64,000 nt of DNA from Candidatus Poseidonia sp. (lineage in GTDB: Archaea; Thermoplasmatota; Poseidoniia; Poseidoniales; Poseidoniaceae). Location of the stretch: positions 26,610-90,609 of the forward strand of contig JAKMEE010000022.1 in NCBI GenBank assembly GCA_022426155.1, in the 5' to 3' direction. Made by a program: the position numbers and the translations under genes. Under the pieces are notes generated by a model. The model saw only the letters and a list, made by a program, of their open reading frames with translations, did not search any database and was not told where the DNA came from. Position 1 is the stretch's first letter; each line of letters opens with the position of its first letter. Shown in pieces: positions 26,645 through 35,408 of this stretch.

Positions 26645-26974
26645 ATGGAATTCGTGGCCTGCTTGTCACAAACTCTGGATGAAGCCTTGCTCCTCGAGGT
26701 CGAAGTTCAACCTGGAGCTTCACGTCAAGGAATTGTTGGCTTCAATTCTTGGAGAGGTCGATTGATGGTGGCTGTTCGAGCGGAAGCAAAACAAGGACAA
26801 GCAAATCGAGCTCTTCTGCATGTATTGGCAGAACAATGTCTCCTTCGCCCTAACCAATTGAGTGTGACAACTGGGCACTCATCTCGACAAAAGCGAGTAC
26901 GAATTGAAGGAGCAAGCCGGGAAATATTGGTCGAACGCCTTGCACAATTGTTGGGGGGTGGCCATGATGGATGA
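26645..26974 (+). CDS. YggU/DUF167 family protein
   Basis: Small conserved protein of the YggU family (UPF0235), 109 residues, function unknown. The family signature is clear: LLEVEVQPGASRQGIVGF near residue 17, RLMVAVRAEAKQGQANRALL near residue 38, and SVTTGHSSRQKRVRIEG near residue 75. The next gene begins inside its last codons (8-11 base overlap), so the two are probably translated together. Confidence 0.9.
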   Translation: MEFVACLSQTLDEALLLEVEVQPGASRQGIVGFNSWRGRLMVAVRAEAKQGQANRALLHVLAEQCLLRPNQLSVTTGHSSRQKRVRIEGASREILVERLAQLLGGGHDG

Positions 26975-27461
26975 TACCTACCACGGCCCTAGAAGGGGTA
27001 CGGCCAACGCAGAGCAACGCTGGTTGGAAGCTTCCTCATCCCTGGCAGAGGCCCGTCTTCGAAACCGTGAAATGAATTGTCCGATGTTTGTCGAAGGAAA
27101 GCGGGACAAGATCGCACTAGAACGTCTCGGCTTCCAAGGCCCAGTCGAGGTATTGAACCGAGGTTGGTCAGTAGACGATGTTTTAGTTCATCTCGTTGAC
27201 ACATACGGAGCACGTCACCCCATTGACGGAGGGATCACACTCTATCTTTTGATGGATTGGGACCGAACAGGGGGGCGGATTCAACGAACCTGCCGTCGTA
27301 ATTTAGAATCCTTGGATGTCGCATTTGATGAAGATGTACGTCGCACTCTCATGAGATGCCTCAAACCAGAAACCGTGGTTGTTGAGGGCCTCTTAGGACT
27401 GGCAGAGGTACTCAAGCCGCTGATTGACCAATTCGATTACGAAGATTCGTCAACGGGTTGA
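26964..27461 (+). CDS. Toprim-domain protein
   Basis: A short protein (165 residues from ATG 26964) built around a Toprim fold, the metal-binding domain of primases, topoisomerases and RNase M5. The catalytic glutamate is in MFVEGKRDKIALERLGF (about residue 38) and the DxD pair in LLMDWDRTGGRI (about residue 94). The glycine that follows DWDRT is as in other small Toprim proteins. Without further domains the role could be RNA maturation (RNase M5-like) or repair. It overlaps the upstream YggU gene and meets the convergent Lrp gene with a 25-base overlap. Confidence 0.82.
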   Translation: MMDDTYHGPRRGTANAEQRWLEASSSLAEARLRNREMNCPMFVEGKRDKIALERLGFQGPVEVLNRGWSVDDVLVHLVDTYGARHPIDGGITLYLLMDWDRTGGRIQRTCRRNLESLDVAFDEDVRRTLMRCLKPETVVVEGLLGLAEVLKPLIDQFDYEDSSTG

Positions 27462-27907
27462 GGGAGAGGGTCTTCCTTCACCGTGTTCAAGACCACATGA
27501 GTGAATGAGCGAGCAACACCGTCCAATGTAAAGACGGTTTTTGTTAAATCATCCAAATCTGCTCGGTCTTTTACACGGGCTAACACCATTGAATCCCAAT
27601 CTCCAGTGACGTCGTAGACGGCGAACACACGGGGGTCTGCAGCAATGCGTTGTTGCACATCGATCATTCGACCTTTCATGATTCTCAAACCAGCCATGAT
27701 GGTCATACTCCAACCGATTTCTTCAGGGTTCAAAACGGCAGCATACCCCTGGATGACCCCCCCATCCTCCAATCGTTTGAGGCGATTGGTCACCGTGCCT
27801 TGTGCCACACCTAGGGCTCGCGCAAGTTGGCGTTGGCTGGCCCTCGCATCGTTCTTGAGTAACGCCAGCAAACGGCGGTCGGTATCATCCAAATCCATGG
27901 GCCTCAC
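27437..27907 (-). CDS. Lrp/AsnC family transcriptional regulator
   Basis: A full-length Lrp-type regulator, 156 residues. The N-terminal winged helix-turn-helix is LDDTDRRLLALLKNDARASQ and LARALGVAQGTVTNRLKRLE (residues 5-50), and the C-terminal ligand-binding (RAM) domain starts near residue 66 (SMTIMAGLRIMKGRMIDV), with VYDVTGDWDSMVLARVKD. The GTG start overlaps the stop of the upstream gene as GTGA; an ATG three codons later (27898) is an alternative. Being the last gene of a coupled three-gene operon, its targets cannot be inferred from position. Confidence 0.92.
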   Translation of the reverse strand: MRPMDLDDTDRRLLALLKNDARASQRQLARALGVAQGTVTNRLKRLEDGGVIQGYAAVLNPEEIGWSMTIMAGLRIMKGRMIDVQQRIAADPRVFAVYDVTGDWDSMVLARVKDRADLDDLTKTVFTLDGVARSFTHVVLNTVKEDPLPQPVDESS

Positions 27908-29079
27908 TCTTCATCATCAGGGCCGTTCACTTCAACGCTTCCATCTATTGCGATTGGCGTGTGCTTGGCCACCCAGAGATGTTGGCGCCAAATTCCAAAC
28001 TCCTCGAGGTCGAGACTGACTTCAAAGCGGCAATCCTCTTCGCCCTCGTGTACAAAACGTAGGTACAATTCTTTCACTTCGAAGGCTTGGAGGGTAGGTT
28101 TGGCTGGTTGCCCCTTGAATTTCCATGGCGATGTGACGGACCAATTGACCGTTCGAAACGGGACCGCTCCCGCTTCCATACGAACCAGTAATTTTGTTGA
28201 TGAATCACTCGCCCATGTCGCAGTAATCCGAGGCATGCTTTTTTCACGAGTCCGAAGGTTTGCGAACAATGTGGTCACAAGAATGACCGCAATCACCATT
28301 CCAATAGCGGCCATGAGCGTGTCCGATGAACTCACATCCATGTCAGAGCTTGGTACAGTTCCATGAGAAAATGCAAGAATTGATTGGCTGTTATTCGACC
28401 CTTCAATTCCTCCAAACATGACCAGTGAATATGACCAGCCACGAGGATATGCTTCCAAATCGACTCCCGCCGCAACCAAATGATCCTCTGGAAGTTCAAA
28501 CACTGTATGCGTGGTGTTGTCTTGGCCATGTGAAAATCCAACTTCAGGGCGCATATCCCTAACTAAATGATGCATGGTTCGTTCGTGTTGGTCTATCGCT
28601 TTGTTTTCGGTTAGCACAACGTACAGCAGGGTGTTGTTGGTGAGATTCTCTTGGGGGGTAATGGACACATCAAAGAGCAACGAGCGGACTCCTGATGAAC
28701 CCGAAACCACGCGAACATGCCCGTCGATCAAAACCATTGGTTGTTTGGGAATTGTATGGTTCACGGAGGTGGGGGGTGAGGTTGAATCAGAGAGATTGAG
28801 GCCTAGAGCCCCAGATCTGTAAATGGCATCATCATCAGGCCAGTTAGACCCTGTGGTTTCACTCCATGGCCACCATCCCCATTGGATGCGGTCTTCAGTA
28901 TCCCCTTCTGTTCCTGAACCCTGCTCGTCGACGAAGATTTCTTCCAACGTCCCTGGTTGATGTTTTGACAAAGGGCTGGATGCATGGAGGGTCCAAGTTG
29001 CTTCTTGGGCTGCTGCCATGGAGAGCCAACAAACAATGAAGGCCGTGCAGATAACAAGATGGCGTTTCACGTTCCTCAT
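27904..29079 (-). CDS. Secreted/membrane protein, unknown
   Basis: No named family. The 391-residue product has a signal peptide (RHLVICTAFIVCWLSMAAAQ, residues 5-25), a beta-rich, Asn/Ser-rich ectodomain with several N-glycosylation-type NxT/S sites (NLTNNT, NNTTHT, GSNNS), one transmembrane helix near residues 253-273 (TLMAAIGMVIAVILVTTLFA), and a cytoplasmic domain with VRMEAGAVPFRTVNWSVTSP. The start overlaps the NSUN methyltransferase stop (ATGA) and its stop overlaps the Lrp start, so three unlike genes are translationally coupled. Confidence 0.78.
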   Translation of the reverse strand: MRNVKRHLVICTAFIVCWLSMAAAQEATWTLHASSPLSKHQPGTLEEIFVDEQGSGTEGDTEDRIQWGWWPWSETTGSNWPDDDAIYRSGALGLNLSDSTSPPTSVNHTIPKQPMVLIDGHVRVVSGSSGVRSLLFDVSITPQENLTNNTLLYVVLTENKAIDQHERTMHHLVRDMRPEVGFSHGQDNTTHTVFELPEDHLVAAGVDLEAYPRGWSYSLVMFGGIEGSNNSQSILAFSHGTVPSSDMDVSSSDTLMAAIGMVIAVILVTTLFANLRTREKSMPRITATWASDSSTKLLVRMEAGAVPFRTVNWSVTSPWKFKGQPAKPTLQAFEVKELYLRFVHEGEEDCRFEVSLDLEEFGIWRQHLWVAKHTPIAIDGSVEVNGPDDEE

Positions 29080-30851
29080 TCCTCTTCATCTCTCCAAGGG
29101 AGATCCAATTTCCTTCTGAGCACATCTTGTTCTGCTTTGTCAATCATCAGAGTAACTCTTGCTCCAATCCACACAGAGATGATAACACGGGATTCAGCAG
29201 CTTCAGTAACGAAGAGCAGTGCTCCAGAGGCTGGTGGCTCACAGCCAACTACTTCACAGAATTCTTCGACCATCGGAGCCCAACCTCTCAACACGCGTTC
29301 AAATATATCGGCTTCAATCTCCATGATGTTATCAGAAATGTCATGCTGAAGCAAATGAATCGCTTCTTGTCGAGTTCGCCATGAGCCTTTTTTGAGAGTA
29401 AATGCAGGCATTCCAACATGAAGTACTCGAAGAGGGTGAAAGGTTCCTTTTGGCCAACGTTCTCCTTTGTTTGTTGGGCATTCACGGTCAAAGAGGCGCT
29501 CATGAATCATGGGCGGTGCGATGTTCATTCGTTTTCCACGTTGCCAAACAGAATAGGGGACATGATCTAATCCATAATGCCCGAACACCTCGTCCCGCAC
29601 CGTAATATCAACGGGAAGTACCGTGTTTTTGTCAGGGTGCGGTGGGGTTCTGATTTTTGGCTCCCACTCGGGGTCACGCCGAAGTTCGCGTCTCGAGCGG
29701 AAAGTTTGCGCAGTACCTTCTGGCGATTCCTCTGGACGATGTCGAAGCAATGCCAAAAAGAACCCTCCTGTGTCGTTGTCGTGGTGCCATAACCTTCGAC
29801 AATTAAGCAAGGCCTTTGAAATGCCTTGTTCTGCGACCGTATCGATTTCCTCCACCATTTGGATACGCTGAGAGGGCGAAAGGTGTTCATGTTTGAGAAA
29901 TGGGGTTGCTGACGGAATCTCAAACGGTGTCACAGGGGTGCCATCTTGGTCGAAACAAGGCCAATCCGCCAAACCCGGGCGAAGGAGTAACCCTGGGAAT
30001 TTTGAGTCCTCTATTGGGAGCAATTCAAGGTAAGGGCACCGGCGTAGTAACTCGGCTACTACCGCCTCGTTTTCCACAGCATCCACGCTGCAAGTTGAGT
30101 ACACGAGATGTCCACCAGGGCTGAGCATCGCAGCTCCTCTCATGGCGATGTCAAGTTGTAACTGGAACATTCGACGACCCTCTTGAGGCGTCCACCCCCA
30201 CCAAATATCTCGGTTTTTTCTTGTGGTAGCAGTGCCAGTACACGGGACATCAGCAATAACTGCATCAAAACCTGGCGGAGGTATCCTCCCGATATGCCGT
30301 CCATCATGTTGTGTGATGACCATGTTGGCCAAACTCAACCGGCTACGATTGCTGACGAGCATGTTCAATCGACCCGAAACAGGTTCGTTAGCGACTACAA
30401 CGCCGTTGGGGTGCAATGCTTCTGCAAGTTGGGTGGCTTTTGAACCAGGGGCTGCACACATGTCCAGCGCCAGCATATCTTGGGTGAGTTCTAGGAGTTG
30501 AACAGGTAACATGCTGGCCGCTTCTTGGCGCGTGACTCTTCCTGTTTCATGCAATCTTGCCATCAAACGTTGTGCCGTTCCTTCAGGAGCTCGACCTCTT
30601 GGAAATGGCATGATGAAACCGACATCTCCTGGCATCCATGACATGAGCGTTCCCCCCAATTCCTTCAATTGTTGAACGGTCCAATGGCGGTCATTACGAT
30701 GCAGTGATACACGGAGAGTTTCGGGAAGGGGCTGCAATGCTGCTTCTAACCACGGTGCTTTGTCAATGCCGAGATGAGCCACCATGTTGGTGAGGGGCGC
30801 TTGCTGGGCCCAAGCGCGCCGTTCTTCATCACGATCGGTTGGGCCTCGCAC
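29076..30851 (-). CDS. RNA cytosine-C5 methyltransferase, NOL1/NOP2/Sun family
   Basis: A tRNA/rRNA m5C methyltransferase. The SAM-binding and catalytic motifs are typical: LALDMCAAPGSKATQLAEAL, ADVPCTGTATTRKN with the PC cysteine and YSTCSVDAVENEAVV with the TC catalytic cysteine. The chosen GTG at 30851 has a strong GGAGG ribosome binding site seven bases upstream and gives 591 residues; an ATG at 30785 would be 22 codons shorter. The C-terminal 200 residues form an extra domain without recognised motifs. In eukaryotes and archaea such enzymes modify tRNA; the exact target is not visible. Confidence 0.9.
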   Translation of the reverse strand: MRGPTDRDEERRAWAQQAPLTNMVAHLGIDKAPWLEAALQPLPETLRVSLHRNDRHWTVQQLKELGGTLMSWMPGDVGFIMPFPRGRAPEGTAQRLMARLHETGRVTRQEAASMLPVQLLELTQDMLALDMCAAPGSKATQLAEALHPNGVVVANEPVSGRLNMLVSNRSRLSLANMVITQHDGRHIGRIPPPGFDAVIADVPCTGTATTRKNRDIWWGWTPQEGRRMFQLQLDIAMRGAAMLSPGGHLVYSTCSVDAVENEAVVAELLRRCPYLELLPIEDSKFPGLLLRPGLADWPCFDQDGTPVTPFEIPSATPFLKHEHLSPSQRIQMVEEIDTVAEQGISKALLNCRRLWHHDNDTGGFFLALLRHRPEESPEGTAQTFRSRRELRRDPEWEPKIRTPPHPDKNTVLPVDITVRDEVFGHYGLDHVPYSVWQRGKRMNIAPPMIHERLFDRECPTNKGERWPKGTFHPLRVLHVGMPAFTLKKGSWRTRQEAIHLLQHDISDNIMEIEADIFERVLRGWAPMVEEFCEVVGCEPPASGALLFVTEAAESRVIISVWIGARVTLMIDKAEQDVLRRKLDLPWRDEEE

Positions 30852-30922
30852 ACACCTTCCTCCAAGCGCTTCGTTTTGTGGCTTCCGCCACCTACAAAGA
30901 GCGTCGCCTCCCAATCCCTCTC

Positions 30923-32269
30923 ATGCTGGCCGAATCTGCTCCGTGGTACCTCCCCGCGATGATTGGCCTTACCGTTGCTTGGATTGCAGCACCTTATGTT
31001 TCACAAAAGATGACACAAGAAGGCCGATTATGGAACGCTTATGTTTGGGCCCCCATAATTCTAGCAGTAGGCCTTCTTCTTCACCGCTGCCAAACCATTT
31101 GGTCTCTTGACCAACGTTCTCGCGAGGTTGGATTGGTGTTGGGGGGGGCTTCCAATTTCACCGAACGTGTGCAACTGCTATTCAACGGACAAGGCGGCCT
31201 CGAAGGTGCGTACTTATCCGTTCTAATCTTCGCAGCTCTTTGCCCCCGTCTTCCGAGTTTGCGCAACGTAAAGCCTAGGCAACAGGAGGAGGTACAAGTT
31301 CGAATCATGGCCCACACCGGTTGGTGGGCCCTCTTGCTCGCCACCCTACTGTTTCCAGTAGAAGCCTATGAGTCGTTGACTTCCATTCCCCTTCAACCGA
31401 CACAGGCTTTGCCTGGATGGTCGGTATTTGGCTCAATATTGATCTGCACTCTTCTCTTGGTGATGTCGGGAGAAATTGTTGCATCTTCTGCCATGCTTGC
31501 CCACTCAAGGGCAACAACCCTTCTTTTTCAGCGAGCAATTCTCAAGATTGTCATCCTGTTACCTTTGGCTTGGTGGCTGTTATGGAACATGGAACCTCTC
31601 TCCACTTCATGGTGGGATCGTCCAGATCAACACTCCCTGGAAACCTTGGCCTTAATCGTAATCAGTTATGCAACCATGGTGTGTTTTGTTCATGCCCCCG
31701 CCGCATGGTTTGAGAGGTCCCTGGGAGTTACAAAGAATCAAAGTTGGTCACTTGGATTGACATTTCTCATCGTCGTAGCCTGCCTTTTCCTCACTTCACG
31801 TTGGATGGTCGGGCAACTTGAAGGAACTGAGTCAGGAATGAATCCATGGTTGAGGGCGTTTGGTGTTACCGCTGCCTTTTCCTTATTCGCCACCGCTGTC
31901 ATGTATTTGCCAAGTGCAGGTTTTGATGCTGCATATCGTCCTGAGCTGTGGTGGCTTCGTTGGGCATTAATCCTTATTCTCCCCATAGGTCTTTGGTTTT
32001 CGAACAATGTATGGGTTCTTCTCCCCGGAATTTTTCTTGCGGGTGGGGCGACACTTCTCCTCCCTTGGCAAATAGAAACACATCAACATGAGATGTTTAA
32101 GCAACGCACGCTGACCATGCTTGCTGGAGCTGTCATACTTGGAGTGGCCATCTTTGTTGCTGCCCCTAACATGCTTGTAGCCACCACCTTGAGCGCAAGT
32201 GTATTGGCAATTTTGAGCGTTATATTTTCAAAAATGGGTAGCCATTGGTTGAGTGGTGAACCCTCCTGA
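30923..32269 (+). CDS. Polytopic membrane protein, unknown
   Basis: I do not recognise the family. From ATG 30923 the product has about 448 residues and roughly eleven or twelve hydrophobic helices spread over its length, for example WYLPAMIGLTVAWIAAPYV, WAPIILAVGLLLHRC, WWALLLATLLFPVEAY, LILILPIGLWFSN and LAGAVILGVAIFVAAPNM. Charged loops are short. Upstream in-frame TTG (30839) or GTG (30878) starts are possible but would overlap the divergent methyltransferase. The layout suits a transporter or lipid-related integral protein, without stronger support. Confidence 0.72.
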   Translation: MLAESAPWYLPAMIGLTVAWIAAPYVSQKMTQEGRLWNAYVWAPIILAVGLLLHRCQTIWSLDQRSREVGLVLGGASNFTERVQLLFNGQGGLEGAYLSVLIFAALCPRLPSLRNVKPRQQEEVQVRIMAHTGWWALLLATLLFPVEAYESLTSIPLQPTQALPGWSVFGSILICTLLLVMSGEIVASSAMLAHSRATTLLFQRAILKIVILLPLAWWLLWNMEPLSTSWWDRPDQHSLETLALIVISYATMVCFVHAPAAWFERSLGVTKNQSWSLGLTFLIVVACLFLTSRWMVGQLEGTESGMNPWLRAFGVTAAFSLFATAVMYLPSAGFDAAYRPELWWLRWALILILPIGLWFSNNVWVLLPGIFLAGGATLLLPWQIETHQHEMFKQRTLTMLAGAVILGVAIFVAAPNMLVATTLSASVLAILSVIFSKMGSHWLSGEPS

Positions 32270-32303
32270 AAAGGGCCCCTTCACGCCGTCATCAATCGCG
32301 CTT

Positions 32304-32310
32304 CTTATAG
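32304..32310 (+). promoter_or_regulatory. TATA-like element before the 129-residue hypothetical gene
   Basis: CTTCTTATAGG lies 22-31 bases before the ATG at 32332 with no ribosome binding site, a pattern expected of a leaderless archaeal transcript. Confidence 0.35.
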
Positions 32311-32331
32311 GTTCAATAATCAGCGAAGCAA

Positions 32332-32721
32332 ATGAAGTCAGACGACTTCAGGGATGGGACCCTCATGGCACGTGCATTTCGCGAAGGCGTTGAAGAAAAG
32401 AAAAAAATGAAGATGACGATTCGACAAAGGTTTTGGAAACCGATGCGAAAATTTGAGTCATTAACCTCACGTGCAACTCAAATCCGTCAAAGCATGGGCC
32501 CAATAGTTGATGTTCCAGCATTGGTTCGTATTGAAGACGAACATTGGGTTTTCGAACGCATTGATGAAGCTACGCTACAACACCTGACCCATCGTCTTGT
32601 GCTCCATAGTGAAGAAGGTGAAACCACACTCGGCGTGACGGCTGATTTTGAAACAGCGCTGCAGGTTGCAAAATGCATGGCTGAGCAACAACAAAAAGTT
32701 GTGATGATCCGCTCGCTCTGA
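32332..32721 (+). CDS. Hypothetical small protein
   Basis: Unassigned protein of 129 residues. The N-terminus is charged and probably helical (RAFREGVEEKKKMKMTIRQR), and the second half has an alternating pattern (ALVRIEDEHWVFERIDEATL, then VMIRSL). Neither a signal peptide nor transmembrane segments are seen. It is convergent with the Sec61 beta gene, the two stops lying two bases apart. Confidence 0.65.
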   Translation: MKSDDFRDGTLMARAFREGVEEKKKMKMTIRQRFWKPMRKFESLTSRATQIRQSMGPIVDVPALVRIEDEHWVFERIDEATLQHLTHRLVLHSEEGETTLGVTADFETALQVAKCMAEQQQKVVMIRSL

Positions 32722-32723
32722 AT

Positions 32724-32918
32724 TCAAGCGAAGATGTTCCAGATTGCTTGAATAACGCCTTGATTGACGAGGTAAAAGAAGCCACCCAGTGCGATACAAG
32801 CAAAGTAAACCTGTGCGGGAGTGATCTTCCAAGAATCTTCAGATTCTTCATCGAAGTATCGAATCAAACCGGCCGCTTGCTGAATACCGCTGCCATCATT
32901 TTTCTTCTTCGTTGCCAT
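32724..32918 (-). CDS. secG: Preprotein translocase subunit Sec61 beta
   Basis: Smallest subunit of the archaeal SecYE-Sec61 beta protein channel, 64 residues. The N-terminal cytosolic part ends with the family motif AAGLIRYFDEE (about residues 15-25) followed by KITPAQVYF, and a single transmembrane helix follows (ACIALGGFFYLVNQGVIQAI, about residues 41-60). Length and motif fit archaeal Sec61 beta well. It lies 56 bases downstream of a hypothetical gene, with a TTGATAAGG box A-like element upstream, so it may also have its own promoter. Confidence 0.9.
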   Translation of the reverse strand: MATKKKNDGSGIQQAAGLIRYFDEESEDSWKITPAQVYFACIALGGFFYLVNQGVIQAIWNIFA

Positions 32919-32974
32919 GTGGACCGTTCTTGGGGAGAGACCTCCCCCTTATCAACGCGACGCGGCAGGTTGAG

Positions 32975-33877
32975 TCATTCACTTTCCGAAGAATCCTCGG
33001 TTAAATCAACAAACGGGATGGATGAACCCCCCTCCAACCTCTCTCCTTTCATTGATATGACAGAGGCCCCGAAAGAATTGAGCGAGCGGCGATCCTGAAC
33101 TCCGTTTAGGGCGTCGCTAAGATCGTGCTTTTCCGATTGTAGCCATGGGTCACCTCCGATGATCCAAGCCTCAGCGCGAGCCATGGCTCGTTCAATGGCT
33201 GGCCCATTATCTTCACTCAGAGCCTCTCGTGCAGTGCTGATTTCTTGACCAATGGAGGCCATCAAGGAGGTTGTTTCTTCTGAGTCCTCCATGGAACGCA
33301 AGAGTGTGTCGCGGCGCTGAACGATGACTTCGATCATTTCCCGAAGTGTTTCCCGTCCAGTCGCACAGTGGTCTTTCCATGTTTGTTCATTGGTTTTGAT
33401 GGTGTGAAGAGGGTGATGCTTGAGTAGCCATTTCCGCGCTGAACCTTGATGGCTAAATTCCCACGGAGGCTGGCCGAGTGCGGCAACTGTGTCCAGCACA
33501 AGGCGAGCTCGTCCTTCCATAGGTCCTGTGATCCGGATGATGTTCAAATAACCCGAATTCAGCAGACCAAACGCCCAGTAAGGGCGAGATTCGACGGTTA
33601 ATTTGATGTCACCGCTCGATGTTTGCATGGACCATTGCTGCTCATTGAAGCCGGGGGGTTCAATCATGGTCGGAGTTTCAGGGTGGGGCAGTTGGGACAG
33701 GAAAGCAAATGCAATATCTCCAAGATACACAACCTTTGACGGGCCGTTGAAATGTTTGCCTCGTAGCAATTGGTTGGTTATATCCATCCGATGAGAAGCA
33801 TCGGCTTTGCGAACCTGTGCGAAGAACACGCTGGTGTTGGGCTCCATCTCTTCCAAACCCATCCCCTCTTGATTCAC
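32975..33877 (-). CDS. Hypothetical soluble protein
   Basis: No family recognised, about 300 residues. Visible elements are KVVYLGDIAFAFLSQLPHPE and a region ITGPMEGRARLVLDTVAALG that looks like an alpha/beta core, then a helical charged part (EMIEVIVQRRDTLLRSMEDS). I place the start at the GTG that overlaps the ATP-grasp stop (GTGA); ATG 33862 is an alternative. The C-terminus is Ser/Asp/Glu-rich. It is likely co-transcribed with the ATP-grasp gene. Confidence 0.65.
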   Translation of the reverse strand: MNQEGMGLEEMEPNTSVFFAQVRKADASHRMDITNQLLRGKHFNGPSKVVYLGDIAFAFLSQLPHPETPTMIEPPGFNEQQWSMQTSSGDIKLTVESRPYWAFGLLNSGYLNIIRITGPMEGRARLVLDTVAALGQPPWEFSHQGSARKWLLKHHPLHTIKTNEQTWKDHCATGRETLREMIEVIVQRRDTLLRSMEDSEETTSLMASIGQEISTAREALSEDNGPAIERAMARAEAWIIGGDPWLQSEKHDLSDALNGVQDRRSLNSFGASVISMKGERLEGGSSIPFVDLTEDSSESE

Positions 33878-34830
33878 GGGTTGTTTCCCAGCCAAAGTGC
33901 TCCGCCCAATTCTTCCCATTCAAGAGATTGTGGGTGGCAGGAATTGTGATAATTTGTAAATTCTCCAAATACCCATTCGTCCTCGACCAAGAACATATCC
34001 ACTCGTGTATAATCAATTCCTTGTGCCAATGATTCTGAAATCGAGATCAATGATTCAATCAAGGAGCGTTCGAGAACACTGGTCAATGCTTGAGGCATGG
34101 CTCCCTGATTCCAGAGGGGGTCATTTTGCTCAATACGCTCTCCTTCGGGTGTGTAAATGGCTTGAAAATGCTCTCCGACACGGCCAGTGTCGTATTGAAT
34201 AAATCCCGCTTTCCCATGAAATACATGAACTTTCCAATCGTGCGGTAAACCTCCTTGGTCAATCAGCAATTCTTCGACCATAACACCACGCGGTTCAATG
34301 TTCGCTGCAGCCCACTCGAGTTGAACGGGGAACGGCTGCTTGAGGCAATGTTTCAACGCCCTCTCAATTCTTCTTTTTGACCAGGGCATGCCATATTGGT
34401 CGCGTCCATTTCGTATGACCCTGTACCCATTCTTAGCCCGTGCCCAAGGCCTAAATCTACGCTTTACATTTTGAAGAGGTTTGGCCCCATTATCCATGAT
34501 GAAGAGGCAATTTCCTGTCCAATGGTTGGGTTTAATGACGCATTGTTCTGGTAAAGAGTCCCATGGTACCTTGTGGGTTTCAGTTGACCAATGGTGAAGA
34601 TGGGCAAGCTTGCACACCCCTTTTTCCTCAACCAATGCTCGCGATTGAAATTTATCCTCAATTTCAATCAGAAGTGGGTTGCGATCTTCCATGCATCTCT
34701 TGAGAAGAAGTTGGCTGAAGTGGTGCTTCTTGTCATCATCAAAGCGGTGCCAAGGGCCAATGCCACCGGGCAACAATCCACTCATGTATGTCCCATCGCA
34801 TCGTGGATGATGAACGCACCGCCCAATCAT
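33874..34830 (-). CDS. TupA-like ATP-grasp protein
   Basis: Predicted ATP-grasp ligase of the TupA-like family, whose bacterial members act in teichuronic acid or polysaccharide/peptide synthesis. The 318-residue protein has the expected order: FQSRALVEEKG (about residue 61), LPEQCVIKPNHWTGNCLFIM (about residue 92), EELLIDQGGLPHDWKVHVFHGK (in parts, about residues 191-212) and YTRVDMFLVEDEWVFGEFT (about residues 276-294), the last providing metal-binding acidic residues. The substrate is not visible; there are no glycosyltransferase neighbours here. It is divergent from the lysine-rich HhH gene. Confidence 0.78.
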   Translation of the reverse strand: MIGRCVHHPRCDGTYMSGLLPGGIGPWHRFDDDKKHHFSQLLLKRCMEDRNPLLIEIEDKFQSRALVEEKGVCKLAHLHHWSTETHKVPWDSLPEQCVIKPNHWTGNCLFIMDNGAKPLQNVKRRFRPWARAKNGYRVIRNGRDQYGMPWSKRRIERALKHCLKQPFPVQLEWAAANIEPRGVMVEELLIDQGGLPHDWKVHVFHGKAGFIQYDTGRVGEHFQAIYTPEGERIEQNDPLWNQGAMPQALTSVLERSLIESLISISESLAQGIDYTRVDMFLVEDEWVFGEFTNYHNSCHPQSLEWEELGGALWLGNNP

Positions 34831-34897
34831 TTCGTGAGAAAGGCGATGGGTAAGGTTGAAATTTGAGAGCCATCATTAGGCAATAGGTGAGACGAAT

Positions 34898-35365
34898 ATG
34901 GGCAAAGAGAATCCAAAAAATGACTTGACCTCGCTTCCAGGCGTCGGTAATGCAACAGCAAAGAAATTAATGACTGCAAAGTTAACCACAGTTGCCAAAA
35001 TTGCCACATCAACTCCGGCTGCCCTCAAGAAAGCAGGCCTTTCTGCCTCCGTTGCCACTAGTGTGTTGAAAGCTGCAAAAGCAGCGAACAAAGCGAAACA
35101 AACGGCTACGAAAGCCAAGAAAACAGCAAAGAAAGGGGCGAAAAAAGCCACAACAAGTGCGAAGAAGGCCACCTCAAAAGTCGCGCAAGCAGCCAAGAAA
35201 CAAACTCAGAAGGCCCTCAATAAATCAACGAAGGTAGCAGAAAAAGTGGTGGAGAAAACAACGTCTGTTTCGGGGCTGAAATCCACCAAAGATGGTGAAC
35301 GTAAAGGCTCGAATATCAAAGTTCCAAAATCAGTGAAAGACATGCCTTGGTTCAAGAAGCGCTGA
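34898..35365 (+). CDS. Lysine/alanine-rich HhH protein, candidate H1-like nucleoid protein
   Basis: A 155-residue very basic protein. Residues 10-60 form helix-hairpin-helix DNA-binding modules: DLTSLPGVGNATAKKLMTAK, then STPAALKKAGLSASVATSVL. Residues 60-125 are almost only Lys, Ala, Thr and Ser in a helix-favouring pattern (TKAKKTAKKGAKKATTSAKK), like the tails of histone H1 and bacterial H1-like proteins. The protein ends in a short distinct motif, VPKSVKDMPWFKKR. The HhH part gives sequence-independent DNA binding and the tail gives charge neutralisation, so a chromatin role is inferred. It has a GGTGA site before its ATG. MC1 is encoded 1.5 kb away. Confidence 0.8.
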   Translation: MGKENPKNDLTSLPGVGNATAKKLMTAKLTTVAKIATSTPAALKKAGLSASVATSVLKAAKAANKAKQTATKAKKTAKKGAKKATTSAKKATSKVAQAAKKQTQKALNKSTKVAEKVVEKTTSVSGLKSTKDGERKGSNIKVPKSVKDMPWFKKR

Positions 35366-35408
35366 ATTCGCCGCTATCTTTGAAGACCCTCTTGGCTGAA
35401 CACATCAC

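Noticed and set aside
31270..31300. GTTCGAATC sequence as a tRNA T loop
   Set aside because: It lies within a membrane-protein gene and has no matching acceptor or anticodon stems.
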